Shown: positions 46,566 through 56,088 of the stretch, piece by piece
How the letters are laid out: each line of letters begins with the position of its first letter
How positions within the stretch are numbered: position 1 is the stretch's first letter
From: Gloeophyllum trabeum ATCC 11539
Taxonomy: Eukaryota > Basidiomycota > Agaricomycetes > Gloeophyllales > Gloeophyllaceae
Length of the DNA: 64,000 nt
Assembly: GCF_000344685.1 (NCBI RefSeq)
Contig: NW_006920410.1
Coordinates: 2,490,693 to 2,554,692 of the forward strand
Reading direction: 5' to 3'
The notes under the pieces: model-generated
The model's input: only the letters and a program-made list of their open reading frames with translations
What the model was told of the DNA's origin: nothing
Databases searched by the model: none
Made by a program: the position numbers and the translations under genes

Positions 46566-46906
46566 TCTGACCCCGGTATATGCGAGCTTGCAGCTGGGAA
46601 GACCGGATGAGAACAAACAATCCAGAACTCCCAGGAGATGCACGGGCACGCAACCCGGGATACTAAGTGGGGAATGGGAAGGCCAAAGCTACACCTTTTG
46701 ACCCTGTAAACAGATATAATGATCGTGGTAGCAACGAGGTCTGAGGTATACGTTAGTCCCCTACAGATGTCCGGATGACCTCCCGAGAGAGAGGAACGAG
46801 GGACAGCGGCATAGATATGACGAGATCCGCACAAAGAAGCTGCTCGCGGCCATGATAGCTGCGTCGGTCCCGTAGGTACGCAGATAATGAATGTGTCCAA
46901 CAAGAA
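46566..46906. other. Spacer between the MITE and the SVIP-like gene's 3' end
   Basis: 340 bp, with no gene recognised; probably contains the SVIP-like 3'UTR. Confidence 0.4.
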
Positions 46907-47318
46907 TCAGTCCCACTGTTCATGTGCATTATTTGCAATTGTACTCATGTCGATAGAGGTGCGTGCGTACCACGAGCCTCGAGTCCTCCCTTTCCGACGG
47001 CAGGGCCTTGTTGGCGTTTCGAGCTGCCGCTTCAGCTTGCGCCGCGAGACGACCCTGGTTCGGGTTCGAAGCATTGGTGCCCCGTGTCTGCGCCTAAACG
47101 ACAAGACAGTTGTAAGTAAGCTATATATTAATGTCTGAGCAAACGGGACTGACCTCTTTCATTCTTCGTTCCGCCGCCTGAGCAGCAGCGCTGCGTGGAT
47201 CCACACGAGAACTTTGTTCAGACGGAGCATTCCCGCCGAGAACCTGGGCCGAAGAATTAGAGCCCAAAACAGTATGACCGCCGTTGTGGGTGGACGACTT
47301 CGAGCAAAGAGAGCCCAT
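46907..47318 (-). CDS. SVIP-like acylated protein with VCP/Cdc48-interacting motif, 98 aa
   Basis: Three exons on the minus strand: 47318-47154, 47093-46971, 46915-46907. The protein starts MGSLCSK: Gly2 and Cys5 fit N-myristoylation plus palmitoylation, so it should sit on the cytosolic face of a membrane. Residues 42-52 (RSAAAQAAERR) match the VIM consensus RX5AAX2R exactly, followed by MKEAQTRG as in animal SVIP, an inhibitor of ER-associated degradation. The rest is Ala/Asn/Gln-rich helix. The last exon has only 9 nt (Trp-Asp-stop). The ATG at 47318 is chosen over an in-frame ATG at 47327 because only it exposes a myristoylation glycine. Function is inferred from the motif alone. Confidence 0.8.
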
Positions 47319-47653
47319 ATCCGACACTAAAGTTACAGGTAGTGGTGCAGCATCAAGCGTTGATTAGATTCCGAACCTAGAAATTTCAAAGACGCCGGGG
47401 GCGACTGGAGGAGACGCCAAGGCTGGCACAGCCTGATCTTATGCAGCCCTTAAATTATAAGAACGCCGGTGCATATGAAAGGAACATCTCGGACCCTGAA
47501 GAGGGTCTGGACATCATGGAAGTTAATATGCAAGACTCCTTTAGCTGTAGCACACCAACCCGAAATTTAAATCCGAACGTGTTACATCCGAGGAGTCCGC
47601 GTAATCCTACACCAGCACGACCTCGGCAAGGACAGGAAGGAGCAAAGAAATAG

Positions 47654-48469
47654 CTATGAGGGATTAGACAATGCAATGTAATCCCCCGCCCTTCCGTTTC
47701 TGTCTCTAGACCCAGACTCCCTATATCCGTCGTAGCTGCGGCGATAGGTGAGGCCGATATCCTCTGGCTGTCTTCGCGGGATCCAGGCCTTAGCGCGTCC
47801 TGCGTGTAAGCACTCCTGTCTGATAGGGTAGGACAAAGCGCGATTCTTACCTCCCACCACTTTCTTCCCGAGTTCCAATTCAAACCGGTGTCAAGGCCCG
47901 CTTTGACCATGCGAGCTTTGACTCCAGCCCCTAACAACAGTCCGAATACAGTGAGAAGGTATATGGTCACTACCAGCTGGTCTCTGGGGGAATCACGTTC
48001 TACGAAGCATGAGTGAAAGAATTGGCGCTGTCTGTCCACAATACTCACGGAAACAGCGAGCCTCAACATCTCCCTCCTTCCCAGTTGCTGTATCAGGGTC
48101 TGTATCACCAAGCGAGGCACCATTACAGATAGCCAAATTCTGGTTGAGACACCATTGCTTCGTGCAAGATAGACAAGGTTTCGATGGATTGTCCGGTATG
48201 TCCAGGTGCAAGATGGAGTAGTTTGAGCTAAAGCATATGCCTATATCCTATATCAGTGAGACGTGGAGGATAGAGCCCAGCGTTGCATACATTTGCAGAA
48301 GTTGGTAGCTTCCCATTTGTGTCCTAGGATGGCGTGTACAGAGCCCTGTCATGACCCGGCGCTAAGAAACGCTTGTGGGTGAAAGTAAGGAACGGGACAG
48401 GCTCACAACAAATGAGAATAATACCAAGAAGCAGGCGATTAGCAGAGACGAGGATCTAGCACCGGCCAT
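47654..48469 (-). CDS. Cys-rich single-pass membrane protein of unknown function, 189 aa
   Basis: Five exons on the minus strand: 48469-48407, 48345-48291, 48240-48049, 47999-47886, 47799-47654. It has a signal peptide (MAGARSSSLLIACFLVLFSFV) and a lumenal or extracellular part with about ten Cys (FCKCICFSSNYSI, PCLSCTKQWCLNQNLAIC, EARCFQRDSPRDQLV). One transmembrane helix (VVTIYLLTVFGLLLGAG) and a basic cytosolic tail follow. The pattern is conserved in fungi but I know no function. The 3' end is uncertain: with a different donor the frame stays open to 47455, but that version would run into the SVIP-like promoter and encodes implausible sequence. The gene diverges from Arp1 with 184 bp between starts. 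Confidence 0.65.
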
Positions 48470-48653
48470 GTAGAATGACTCGGGGGATATGCAGCGGTTG
48501 TACTGCACTTATGTGCACAACCGGAAGCAAGTGACTGTCAATTGTAAGAATCGGTGGCTGCGTCGGATTCACCACGCGACAACTGCTTCCTCTCCATCCA
48601 ACGGGAACGTACAAACCGCGTTACCTGGAGGACACTCGTCAAAACTGAGTGCG

Positions 48654-50224
48654 ATGTCGGCGGAATACGAGGACGTTCTGACAAACCAGCCGGTCGTTAT
48701 CGACAATGTGTGCTTGTTCATGTCCAACTTCCTTTCGAGCTACCTGACGGTACCCATAGGGCTCAGGGACTATTAAGGCTGGATTCGCTGGTCAGGACCA
48801 TCCCAAATGTTTCTTCCCGTCCTTGTGCGTCTTTACGGTTAGGGCTATCCCCTGTGCGCGTCAAATCATGTTCTGACGCGTCCAATCCACCTGGAATGTT
48901 TGGACAGTGTCGGGCGGCCAAAACACGTCCGTGTCATGGCCGGTGCCCTTGAAGGAGATGTTTTCATTGGAAGAAGAGCCCAGGAATTTCGAGGATTGTT
49001 GAAGATCAAGTACCCCATGGAACACGGAATTGTTACAGACTGGGACGATATGGAACGGATATGGAGCTGGATATATGCTGAGGAACTGGGTACGCTAAGC
49101 GAAGAAGTAAGTCGTTCTTGGATACGCCGGCGTAGAGGATCTGACCAAGGAACAGCACCCAGTATTATTGACTGAGGCACCTTTGAACCCTCGAAGTAAT
49201 CGGGATGTGGCAGCCCAGATATTTTTCGACACTTTCAACGTCCCTGCACTATTCATCTCTGTCCAAGCTGTATTATCACTGTGAGTCATCCGAAACCTCC
49301 TTTGTGGCTACGGTTAGATCCCGTTCTGGCTAGATATTCGTCCGGTCGAACAACCGGTATTGTACTTGATTCAGGAGACGGCGTCACGCATGCTGTGCCG
49401 GTCTTCGAAGGGTTCTCCATGCCGCATGCAATACGTCGAGTAGACGTGGCCGGGAGGTACGTTTCTTTTCTTGTGTTTCGCCCCCTCATTCACTGTGTAT
49501 AGGGACGTGACCGATCATCTACAACTACTTCTGCGGAAAGCCGGACATCATCTACACACGACTGCAGAACGAGAGGTCGTACGAACTATTAAGGAGAAGT
49601 GCTGTTACGTCGCTCTGAACCCGTCCAAGGAGGAAAAGGACGCACTAGGCCGCACAGAAGAGTTTCGGTTACCTGATGGTAACGTAGTGCAAGTACGTCC
49701 CAATTTTTCGGCCTTGTCAGTTTGTTGATTGACGTCCTGCCAGCTCGGTCCGGAACGTTTCAGAGCTCCGGAGATCCTCTTCAATCCCGAACTGATCGGA
49801 CAGGAGTATGCTGGTGTCCACCAGGTAGTTGTAGACTCCATAAATCGAGTTGACCTAGATCTCCGGAAGAGTCTATTCTCGAATATCGTCCTTAGTGGAG
49901 GCAGCACACTATGTAGAGGTGCGTGGCTTTCTAACTTCACTCACTCTGACTTCTAACGTGTCGCAGGTTTCGGTGATCGTCTCTTAAACGAAGTCAAGAA
50001 ACTGGCGCTAAAGGACGTCAAAATCAAGATTTACGCCCCTCCTGAGCGTAAATACTCAACCTGGATCGGTGGATCCATCTTAGCGGGTCTCAGCACATTT
50101 AAAAAGGTAAGTCTACGTCTGTCGGTCTTCGCATCGCCCTTACTTAGTTGTATGGAAGATGTGGGTTTCGGCGGAAGAGTATCAAGAGGATCCAGACATA
50201 ATCCACAAGAAGTCAGGCTTTTAG
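48654..50224 (+). CDS. ARP1: Actin-related protein Arp1 (centractin), 378 aa
   Basis: Nine exons: 48654-48707, 48760-48824, 48908-49106, 49156-49280, 49334-49456, 49503-49692, 49744-49918, 49967-50106, 50159-50224. Arp1 forms the short filament of dynactin, the dynein activator used in nuclear migration and organelle transport in hyphae. The actin fold is seen in [93 protein letters not shown] and [16 protein letters not shown]. The C-terminus [22 protein letters not shown] is that of Arp1 rather than actin or Arp2. Length matches the family. Confidence 0.96.
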
Positions 50225-50491
50225 GGATTCGGGCCACATGGCATAGCATACGTTCATACCGACTAATCATTTCGTTCATTCTTATGAGATACCCACTTCG
50301 AATAGCCACTAATCATACTTGCTGGGATCAACCAGAAACTCTTGACGCCCGTGCAGCTGAGCCAATGCATGTGCATGGTATTCATGAGGAAAAGGAATGG
50401 AACAGAGCATACAGCATACGATACACCACCATGCGATGGGACGACGTCCAAAGCAAAAAGGAAACGGACCCAGACCAGCACCGCAACACCA

Positions 50492-51159
50492 TTACTTGCC
50501 CTTCTTGGGGGGCTCGGCAGCCTTGGTCTTTTGAGTGCCACGAACCTGCAAAGATATCGTGAGCACAGGCTCCATAGCATGAGCGCTATATGCCCACCTT
50601 CTTGGCCCTGTTCTTCCTCTCTTTCCGTAGCTTGCGACCAGCCTTGTCAACCTTCTGCGCCAGCCCTTGCTGTATATGCAGTTAGTCGCAGAACATCGAT
50701 CAAGGCGTGGACCACGTACTCGGACTAACCGATACTTGGGCTCGAACTTCTTCTGTGACGCCTCATCGTCGTAGATTAAGGCGAACCCGGTACTCCGTCC
50801 ACCACCAAAGTGTGTCCTGAAACCGAAGCAAACTACCCGGTCCTTCTCGGTCTTGTAAGCCTTGGCCAGCTTATCCTGGAGCTCAGCCTTGGAGACATTG
50901 GCCCGTGAAGGATGTAACACGTCAACGACGAACTGACGGCGGGCAAGCAGGCGGTTGGTAATGAACTTGCGAGTGCGGAGGGTAACGGGAGCTGAGTCGT
51001 CGGCCTGATAAAATCGCAGATCAGTACGACATGCGACAAGTCGGTACATCCAAACTTCAGAACACCCATCCACCCCCCTAATCACTGTATTCCTACCATT
51101 CCACCGGACAACTCGTCCACCACACCAGCAAGGAGCCTGAAAAGGGATTCACTCACCAT
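50492..51159 (-). CDS. RPS24: 40S ribosomal protein eS24 (RPS24), 137 aa
   Basis: Four exons on the minus strand: 51159-51157 (ATG only), 51004-50720, 50669-50598, 50545-50492. eS24 is a small-subunit protein needed for 18S rRNA maturation. The sequence [68 protein letters not shown] and [19 protein letters not shown] is diagnostic. The first coding exon is only the start codon, followed by a 152-nt intron; a long first intron right after ATG is usual for fungal ribosomal protein genes. Convergent with Arp1 and divergent from the next gene across about 250 bp. Confidence 0.96.
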
Positions 51160-51412
51160 GGTTGCTAGGTCTTGCCTTGCTTTTGCGCCTGCTGCCCAGG
51201 GCTTGTCTTGTATGCGGACGTGAACGGTGAACCGGGGCTCCTGCTTCGCCGGCAACGTCCGCCCGGGTTCGGTAAAGGCCGGCCCGTCGTTGGCAAGTTC
51301 GATTGGGTCATACGCAGCTGGTCATCATCCTGGGTCGAGTCTATCAGGTCCTAGTAATATTCTTCTCCAAGTACTCTTGCTGTCCGCTGCTTTGTCTACG
51401 GGTCCTGCGCAA

Positions 51413-52217
51413 ATGAGTTCGTCCAATTTTGCTTCCTTCGCCCCATATGTGAGCTTCAGCCTTCTCTCACGGTTCCCCTGTTGAAACAGTGGTCCATAGA
51501 CCCCTCCGCCAGATGACCCTGCCCACTCAAATCGGTCGTCTACGTTGTCCGGCTCTCTTTCGAAAGGCATAGTTCGACCATGGTTCCCCGCTTCACCGGG
51601 ATCGCAACACAGCATTCCGTCGTATCAGTCAGGAGGCATCCCCACATTCGGTACATCGGCCGCTGGAGGAGCTGCTACGGCAGAGGAAGTAGAAAGCCAG
51701 CAAAATCAATGGGAGACAAGATTTGGCATGAGGGTAGATATGCTGGCTGCGTTCGCGTATCTGCTGGGCCCCCTCTCTGGTACCAAATCCTACTCTTCCT
51801 TTGAAGTCTTCGAATGCTCATAGTGCTCGTACTAGCTCTTGCATTACTTGTATTGGAGACGCAGAACGACTACGTCCGGTTCCACGGTAAGCCCAGCAGC
51901 CTCAGCAGTCCCCCTTGATCTTATTGCCGACTACTGTAGCATACCAGTCCGCTCTATTAACGACACCACTCCTTGTGATCAGAATGCTGTTGTCACTATT
52001 AGGTTTTCCAATCTTCATGCGGACGATCCTGACTATCCTAATATTATGCTCTCAATTACTCATGGCGTACGTACTGATGTTACTTGATTGGGATCCGCAG
52101 AGAACTGATCATTGGCCCAGTTTTCGTGCATATCGAGACGCTGCGCAAAACGGTCTTGTCAGGTATCACCTGCCTTACATTGGGCCCATTGCAGACGACT
52201 GGGTGCAGGGCGAGTAG
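51413..52217 (+). CDS. Small multi-span membrane protein, Tic20/DUF4870-like, 200 aa
   Basis: Five exons: 51413-51448, 51500-51779, 51824-51886, 51940-52066, 52121-52217. The N-terminal 90 residues are Ser/Pro/Gly-rich. The C-terminal half has short hydrophobic helices: VDMLAAFAYLLGPL, VLVLALLVLETQNDYVRFH, AYQSALLTTPLLVIRMLLSL and MRTILTILILCSQLLMA. The signature ETQNDYVRFHAYQSAL is typical of the DUF4870/Tic20-like family found across bacteria and fungi; function is unknown. Later sequence (RYHLPYIGPIADDWV) is also family-like. The start is supported only by the frame into the conserved part. Confidence 0.75.
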
Positions 52218-52515
52218 CGTCGCTAGGAGCACTGTTCGTCCCTGGCGTCGCCTTAGTTGTATCTATCACCATCCATCTTTCTGTAGACACTGTTTGGGGG
52301 TATCGAAGACCATTTGAAGAATCCCAGGGAATATCAATGTCATGGCTACGAAGTACCGCGCACGTCGTAGGAAATTCAAGCGAGTCCAATTGTCATACAA
52401 AGAATGGTGCTATAGATACATATGTGCGTGCCAGCGCGGATTATAATACAAGGCGTCGAAGTCGTTCACGGGTCCGTCAGGTGTTAAACGCAGCTCCTGT
52501 CTCTATGGAAAATTC

Positions 52516-53404
52516 TTATATGCAAAGACCCGCCAGATCAACTCCTGTCGAACACATCGTATCTGTTGCTTGTCCCAGTAGATCTTGGAGGAGTGGCTGA
52601 ATGGCGTTGATTATGGCATCCGTGAGGTTCTCAGTAGCATCCAGAACGGCGTCAACCAGACATTTGACCTCGTAGACGACTAAGAGCAAGACAATCAGTT
52701 ACTGTAGACAGGTATACAAACACAACGTACTCGGACCGAGAACAGGGCCGAGGCTGGGGATGTTGTAGACCAGGACCGTGACACCTTGCAAGGTATCCTT
52801 GTTGAGGTTGACCACGTCCTTCAATGAAGTCTCCAAGTCGTTTTGTCGATCATAATTCGCCAAGCCCTTGTCCAAGCCTTTGTCACTCGCGATACGCGCG
52901 AGCACAGTGTAGTAGCCTTGCATATTCGTGTGGAACGACGTAAGCTCGGAAGCACACTGCCGTTGAAAGGTGCCATCGTCCTCGGACCGTGAAGCGGACT
53001 GAGCAGCGTATTTGCCTGTTTCACCGGTATCAGCCGGTGAGAGGATGTAAACCACAAGACAACGCACGAAGGTTCTCCGAGTTGCCCTGGGCAGCCAGAT
53101 AGTAGTTGTTCAGAAGGTTCAAGTCGCCGAGGACATTGACGACATTGACATCCCGAGCCTCAGGGGAAGCAGCGTGGCTAGGAAGTGGCGCTGTCTGGAG
53201 AGCCCTTTCGAGCTCAGTGTGAGTGCTCTCCTGGATAGTTGTCGTCCGTCGAATGCGGTACGTCTTGACAGTGCCGACACGGGAGGGGACATCCTGCTGG
53301 CGATAGTCGGCGGCGCGAAGCAATGGGAAAGGCATTGGGGTGGCAACAGCATGGAGTACAAGCGCGGGCAGCGCGACCAGGAGGATCCGGGCGAGAGAAG
53401 GCAT
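52516..53404 (-). CDS. Secreted protein of unknown function, 261 aa
   Basis: Three exons on the minus strand: 53404-53068, 53015-52731, 52679-52516. A signal peptide (MPSLARILLVALPALVLHAVATP) is followed by a mostly helical chain: VVNVLGDLNLLNNYYLAAQ, then ASELTSFHTNMQGYYTVLA, then VYEVKCLVDAVLDATENLTDAI. There are few Cys, one N-glycosylation sequon (NLT) and no known catalytic motif. Such proteins are common in agaricomycete secretomes. A TATAAAA box lies about 155 bp before the start, which suggests regulated or strong expression. Confidence 0.75.
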
Positions 53405-54150
53405 TGTGCAGACAGGCACGGCAAAGTGGAGATCGACTTAAGACTATGAGCGACTAGCGCCTGGCGATAATAAGATAGACAGAGAAATTAAAGAAAAACA
53501 GTAGAGTAGGAGAACGTAGTGATGGAAGAGGGGAACGCAGGAGGCGGGCTCTGCCCGACTTTTATACTCTTGCGCGACATGTCGAACTTAACTTCCTTCA
53601 CGTCGCATCGCGATCCTGATTGGCCGCCCCCTGACAGGGAAGACGCGCCCGTGTCACGTGATCCCACAGGACGTGCACGGACCAACGACTGCGGAGCGTC
53701 GCTCGCCACAAATTCAATGCGTCTAATCGCGTCTACTGCGCACAAGTACCCACTGGTATATATGCTGCGCAGTCGCAGTTACTCAGACGCATATGGATTT
53801 GCATGGTACATGCAACACAATCTCCCTAACGAAAACAAGCAAAACCACAACATCCCAAGTGTATGCAGGCGGCAGTCTGTAAGGTAACCGGATTCAGGTA
53901 TATAACGGGATGATTTGGTTGACGGACAAACAGAGGTCCTTGAAGAACTCGAGCAAATGCTGACCTGACAGCGAATGTCCAATCGTCGGCGAGCCAGGCG
54001 ACTTCACCCCAGCACCGAGCGATATAAAAGAATGACTAGAGAAGAGACGGAGTTTGAGAAAAGATAGGACGACTAGTTAACCAGTCATATGTGAAGTCGA
54101 CGTGTTTATGGTGTGTGATTATTCCGCATTCTTTGTGTATGGCATGCAGC
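53405..54150. other. Intergenic, promoter of secreted gene and 3' side of CPL1-domain gene
   Basis: About 745 bp. Besides the minus-strand TATA box, a GATATAAAAG word on the plus strand near 54011-54020 has no gene after it. No coding exon recognised. Confidence 0.45.
53559..53566 (-). promoter_or_regulatory. TATA box of the secreted-protein gene
   Basis: TATAAAAG read on the minus strand, about 155 bp upstream of the ATG at 53404. Most other genes in the window lack a clear TATA element. Confidence 0.5.
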
Positions 54151-55195
54151 CTATAGGGCAATGCACGACTTGCCGTCGAGGCCGAGTTTGTACCCTGCCG
54201 CGCAAGAGTACACTGAAGCCATTTATTAGTGATAGCTCACCAGTCTAAGCAGTCAGGACCACTCACCGACGCAGGAACCCTTGTTGCATCCGACGTTCCA
54301 AACACCCTCGATCGCAGTGCAGTCTTGGCCCTTGCCGAGCGAGCTGCAGCCACCGCACGATTCCAGCTCCGAAGTCGTGTCGAGGCACTCGTAGTCCATA
54401 CTGCTGTTCTGACCGCGGAGGCCATTGACCGGGCACGCCTCAAGACCAGAGGGGCACAGCGACGCGGAGCGCGACTTGTGGCTCGCACGCTTGTGGTAGT
54501 GACCGGACGGCTGGGGGTTGCTGGGACTGCGACCACACAACCAGTTCAACCAGGACCATCCAGCAGGGCAAGACGGAGTCGGGGGCGTAGGGTGCTGGGG
54601 AACGCAGCACTTGTGTTCTGTGTGCCAGTACCACCCATTCGGGGGGCAAGTAGAGCCGCTTGGCGGGCTAGGAGGCTTGGGCTGACCACCGTGCGGTAAA
54701 CAGCATTTCTTCGGCTCCCACCTTTATTATTTATCAAGGCACGTCAGATGCATGTTTTTTGACACCAACAGCAGGGACATACCAGAATTGGGAAGACCCG
54801 CAAGAGTTGCTGGGACTGGGTGTGGGATTACTGGGCTTGCTCGGTGCGGTGGGAGTGGTGGACCGAGAGCACATCCAGTTGGACCATGACCATCCAGCAG
54901 GGCAAGAGGGGGTCGGGGCAGCAGGGTGCTTAGGGACGCAGCAGCTCTTCTCCTCGTGCCAGTACCAGTCGTTGGAAGCACAGCTGGTGCCGCTAGGCGG
55001 GCTAGGCGGAGTGGAGTGACCACCCTGGGGTAAGCAGCACTTCTTCGGCTCCCACCTGCATGCAACATGGATGAGTACGATGCGTACTAGGCTAACTCGA
55101 AGGACGTACCAGAACTCGGAAGACCCACAAGAAGTCGCTGCAGCGAAGGGGAGGGCAACAGCCGCAAGGGCGAAGATAGACGCAAGACGAGGCAT
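54151..55195 (-). CDS. Secreted Cys-rich CPL1-domain protein with duplicated N-terminal module, 291 aa
   Basis: Four exons on the minus strand: 55195-55110, 55055-54783, 54721-54267, 54212-54151. A signal peptide ([20 protein letters not shown]) leads into two copies of a roughly 90-residue module: [15 protein letters not shown], then a Pro-rich spacer, then [25 protein letters not shown]. Both copies have an intron in the first Trp codon after FW. The C-terminal 90 residues ([63 protein letters not shown]) form a CPL1-like domain. In Cryptococcus, Cpl1 affects the capsule; a surface or effector-like role here is inference. All Cys appear paired for disulphides. Confidence 0.88.
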
Positions 55196-56088
55196 GCCAA
55201 ACGAACGTGGATGTCACAGGGGACGATTAGAAGGGACTAAGGGAAGCGCAAGAGCTAACTGAAAACAGGACGGCCTAGTGTGAACCTTTTATACTGCATG
55301 GCGGCGGCATCCGTGTCAAACACAAGAGTATGTTGCCTGAACTCCCCTTGTGGGAATGTTTTCCCGGGATTCGTGAGCCAGTCTACTGATCTCCCACTTA
55401 CAGGAGCTTCTGATCAAATCAAACTACCGCTCTTTCTGGAAGTGGAATAGAGTGGAATCCGCCTGGAAATTGTTCATCAGGTGATATCCACATGCATCGG
55501 CCCTCTCTGACAAAGATCATGCTCTTTACCAGCCAAATATCACTGCGGGACGTCTACAGTCATGGTGGTAGGGGCTGAGGCTTGGCGTCCGTGCTGGCGG
55601 TAGTGAAGGTGGCCTGTCGGACCCGGTAACTATACATCCTGCGGCGGCGAGCCCGAAGCCGCCTCTTGCTGCCGACTATGGCAATATGGTCCGGCTTCGG
55701 CTTCTGGCCTAGATCAGGATCATCAGTTGTCGCCTCGTACTCCTAGGCCACCAGTCGCTCGTCACTTTTGTCCCCTAGCGGAATATTGTCCGGCTCGATG
55801 AATACTCGTGTGTAGCCTACTGTGTCGGAGGCTTCAAGTAAGCCGAACCGGAGAGGGACAAGGTGAGAGGGAATATCAACTGTACAATCGACCGTATTTA
55901 CAGTCCACTATAACCGGGCCAAGGAATGTACATTATGCTTTCGTATCCCATTTCTCATTACAGCGATCCGTGTGTAAGGTGTACAGAGCTATCGGATGGG
56001 TTGTTGACCTAACTAACCTCAAATTAGTCAAGATCGTAATATGCGGGAGAGGCTCCGCGGGGACGCTTCAGCGTAAGCTGGTCTCACC
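55196..56088. other. 0.9-kb intergenic stretch
   Basis: Holds the CPL1-domain promoter and the PP2A-A 3' end. Imperfect repeats of CCGGCTTCGGCTTC- and GGCGGCGAGCC-like words lie at 55630-55710. No gene recognised. Confidence 0.45.
55285..55293 (-). promoter_or_regulatory. TATA box of the CPL1-domain gene
   Basis: TATAAAAGG on the minus strand, about 90-98 bp upstream of the ATG at 55195. Confidence 0.55.

Noticed and set aside
47441..47653. 70-residue plus-strand open frame with fair amino-acid composition
   Set aside because: It lies in the spacer between two minus-strand genes, has no promoter or partner exon and no family resemblance. Kept only as a weak possibility.
47455..47799. Extension of the Cys-rich membrane protein by a frame open to 47455
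   Set aside because: The added residues are not protein-like and would run to within 136 bp of the SVIP-like start; the alternative donor at 47885 gives a hydrophilic tail ending at 47654.
51005..51156. Possible box C/D snoRNA in the eS24 first intron
   Set aside because: Only loose matches to box C (GTGATTA) and several CTGA words; no terminal stem could be drawn.
54011..54020. Plus-strand TATAAAAG word as a promoter
   Set aside because: No plus-strand gene follows; the next plus-strand gene starts at 60538.
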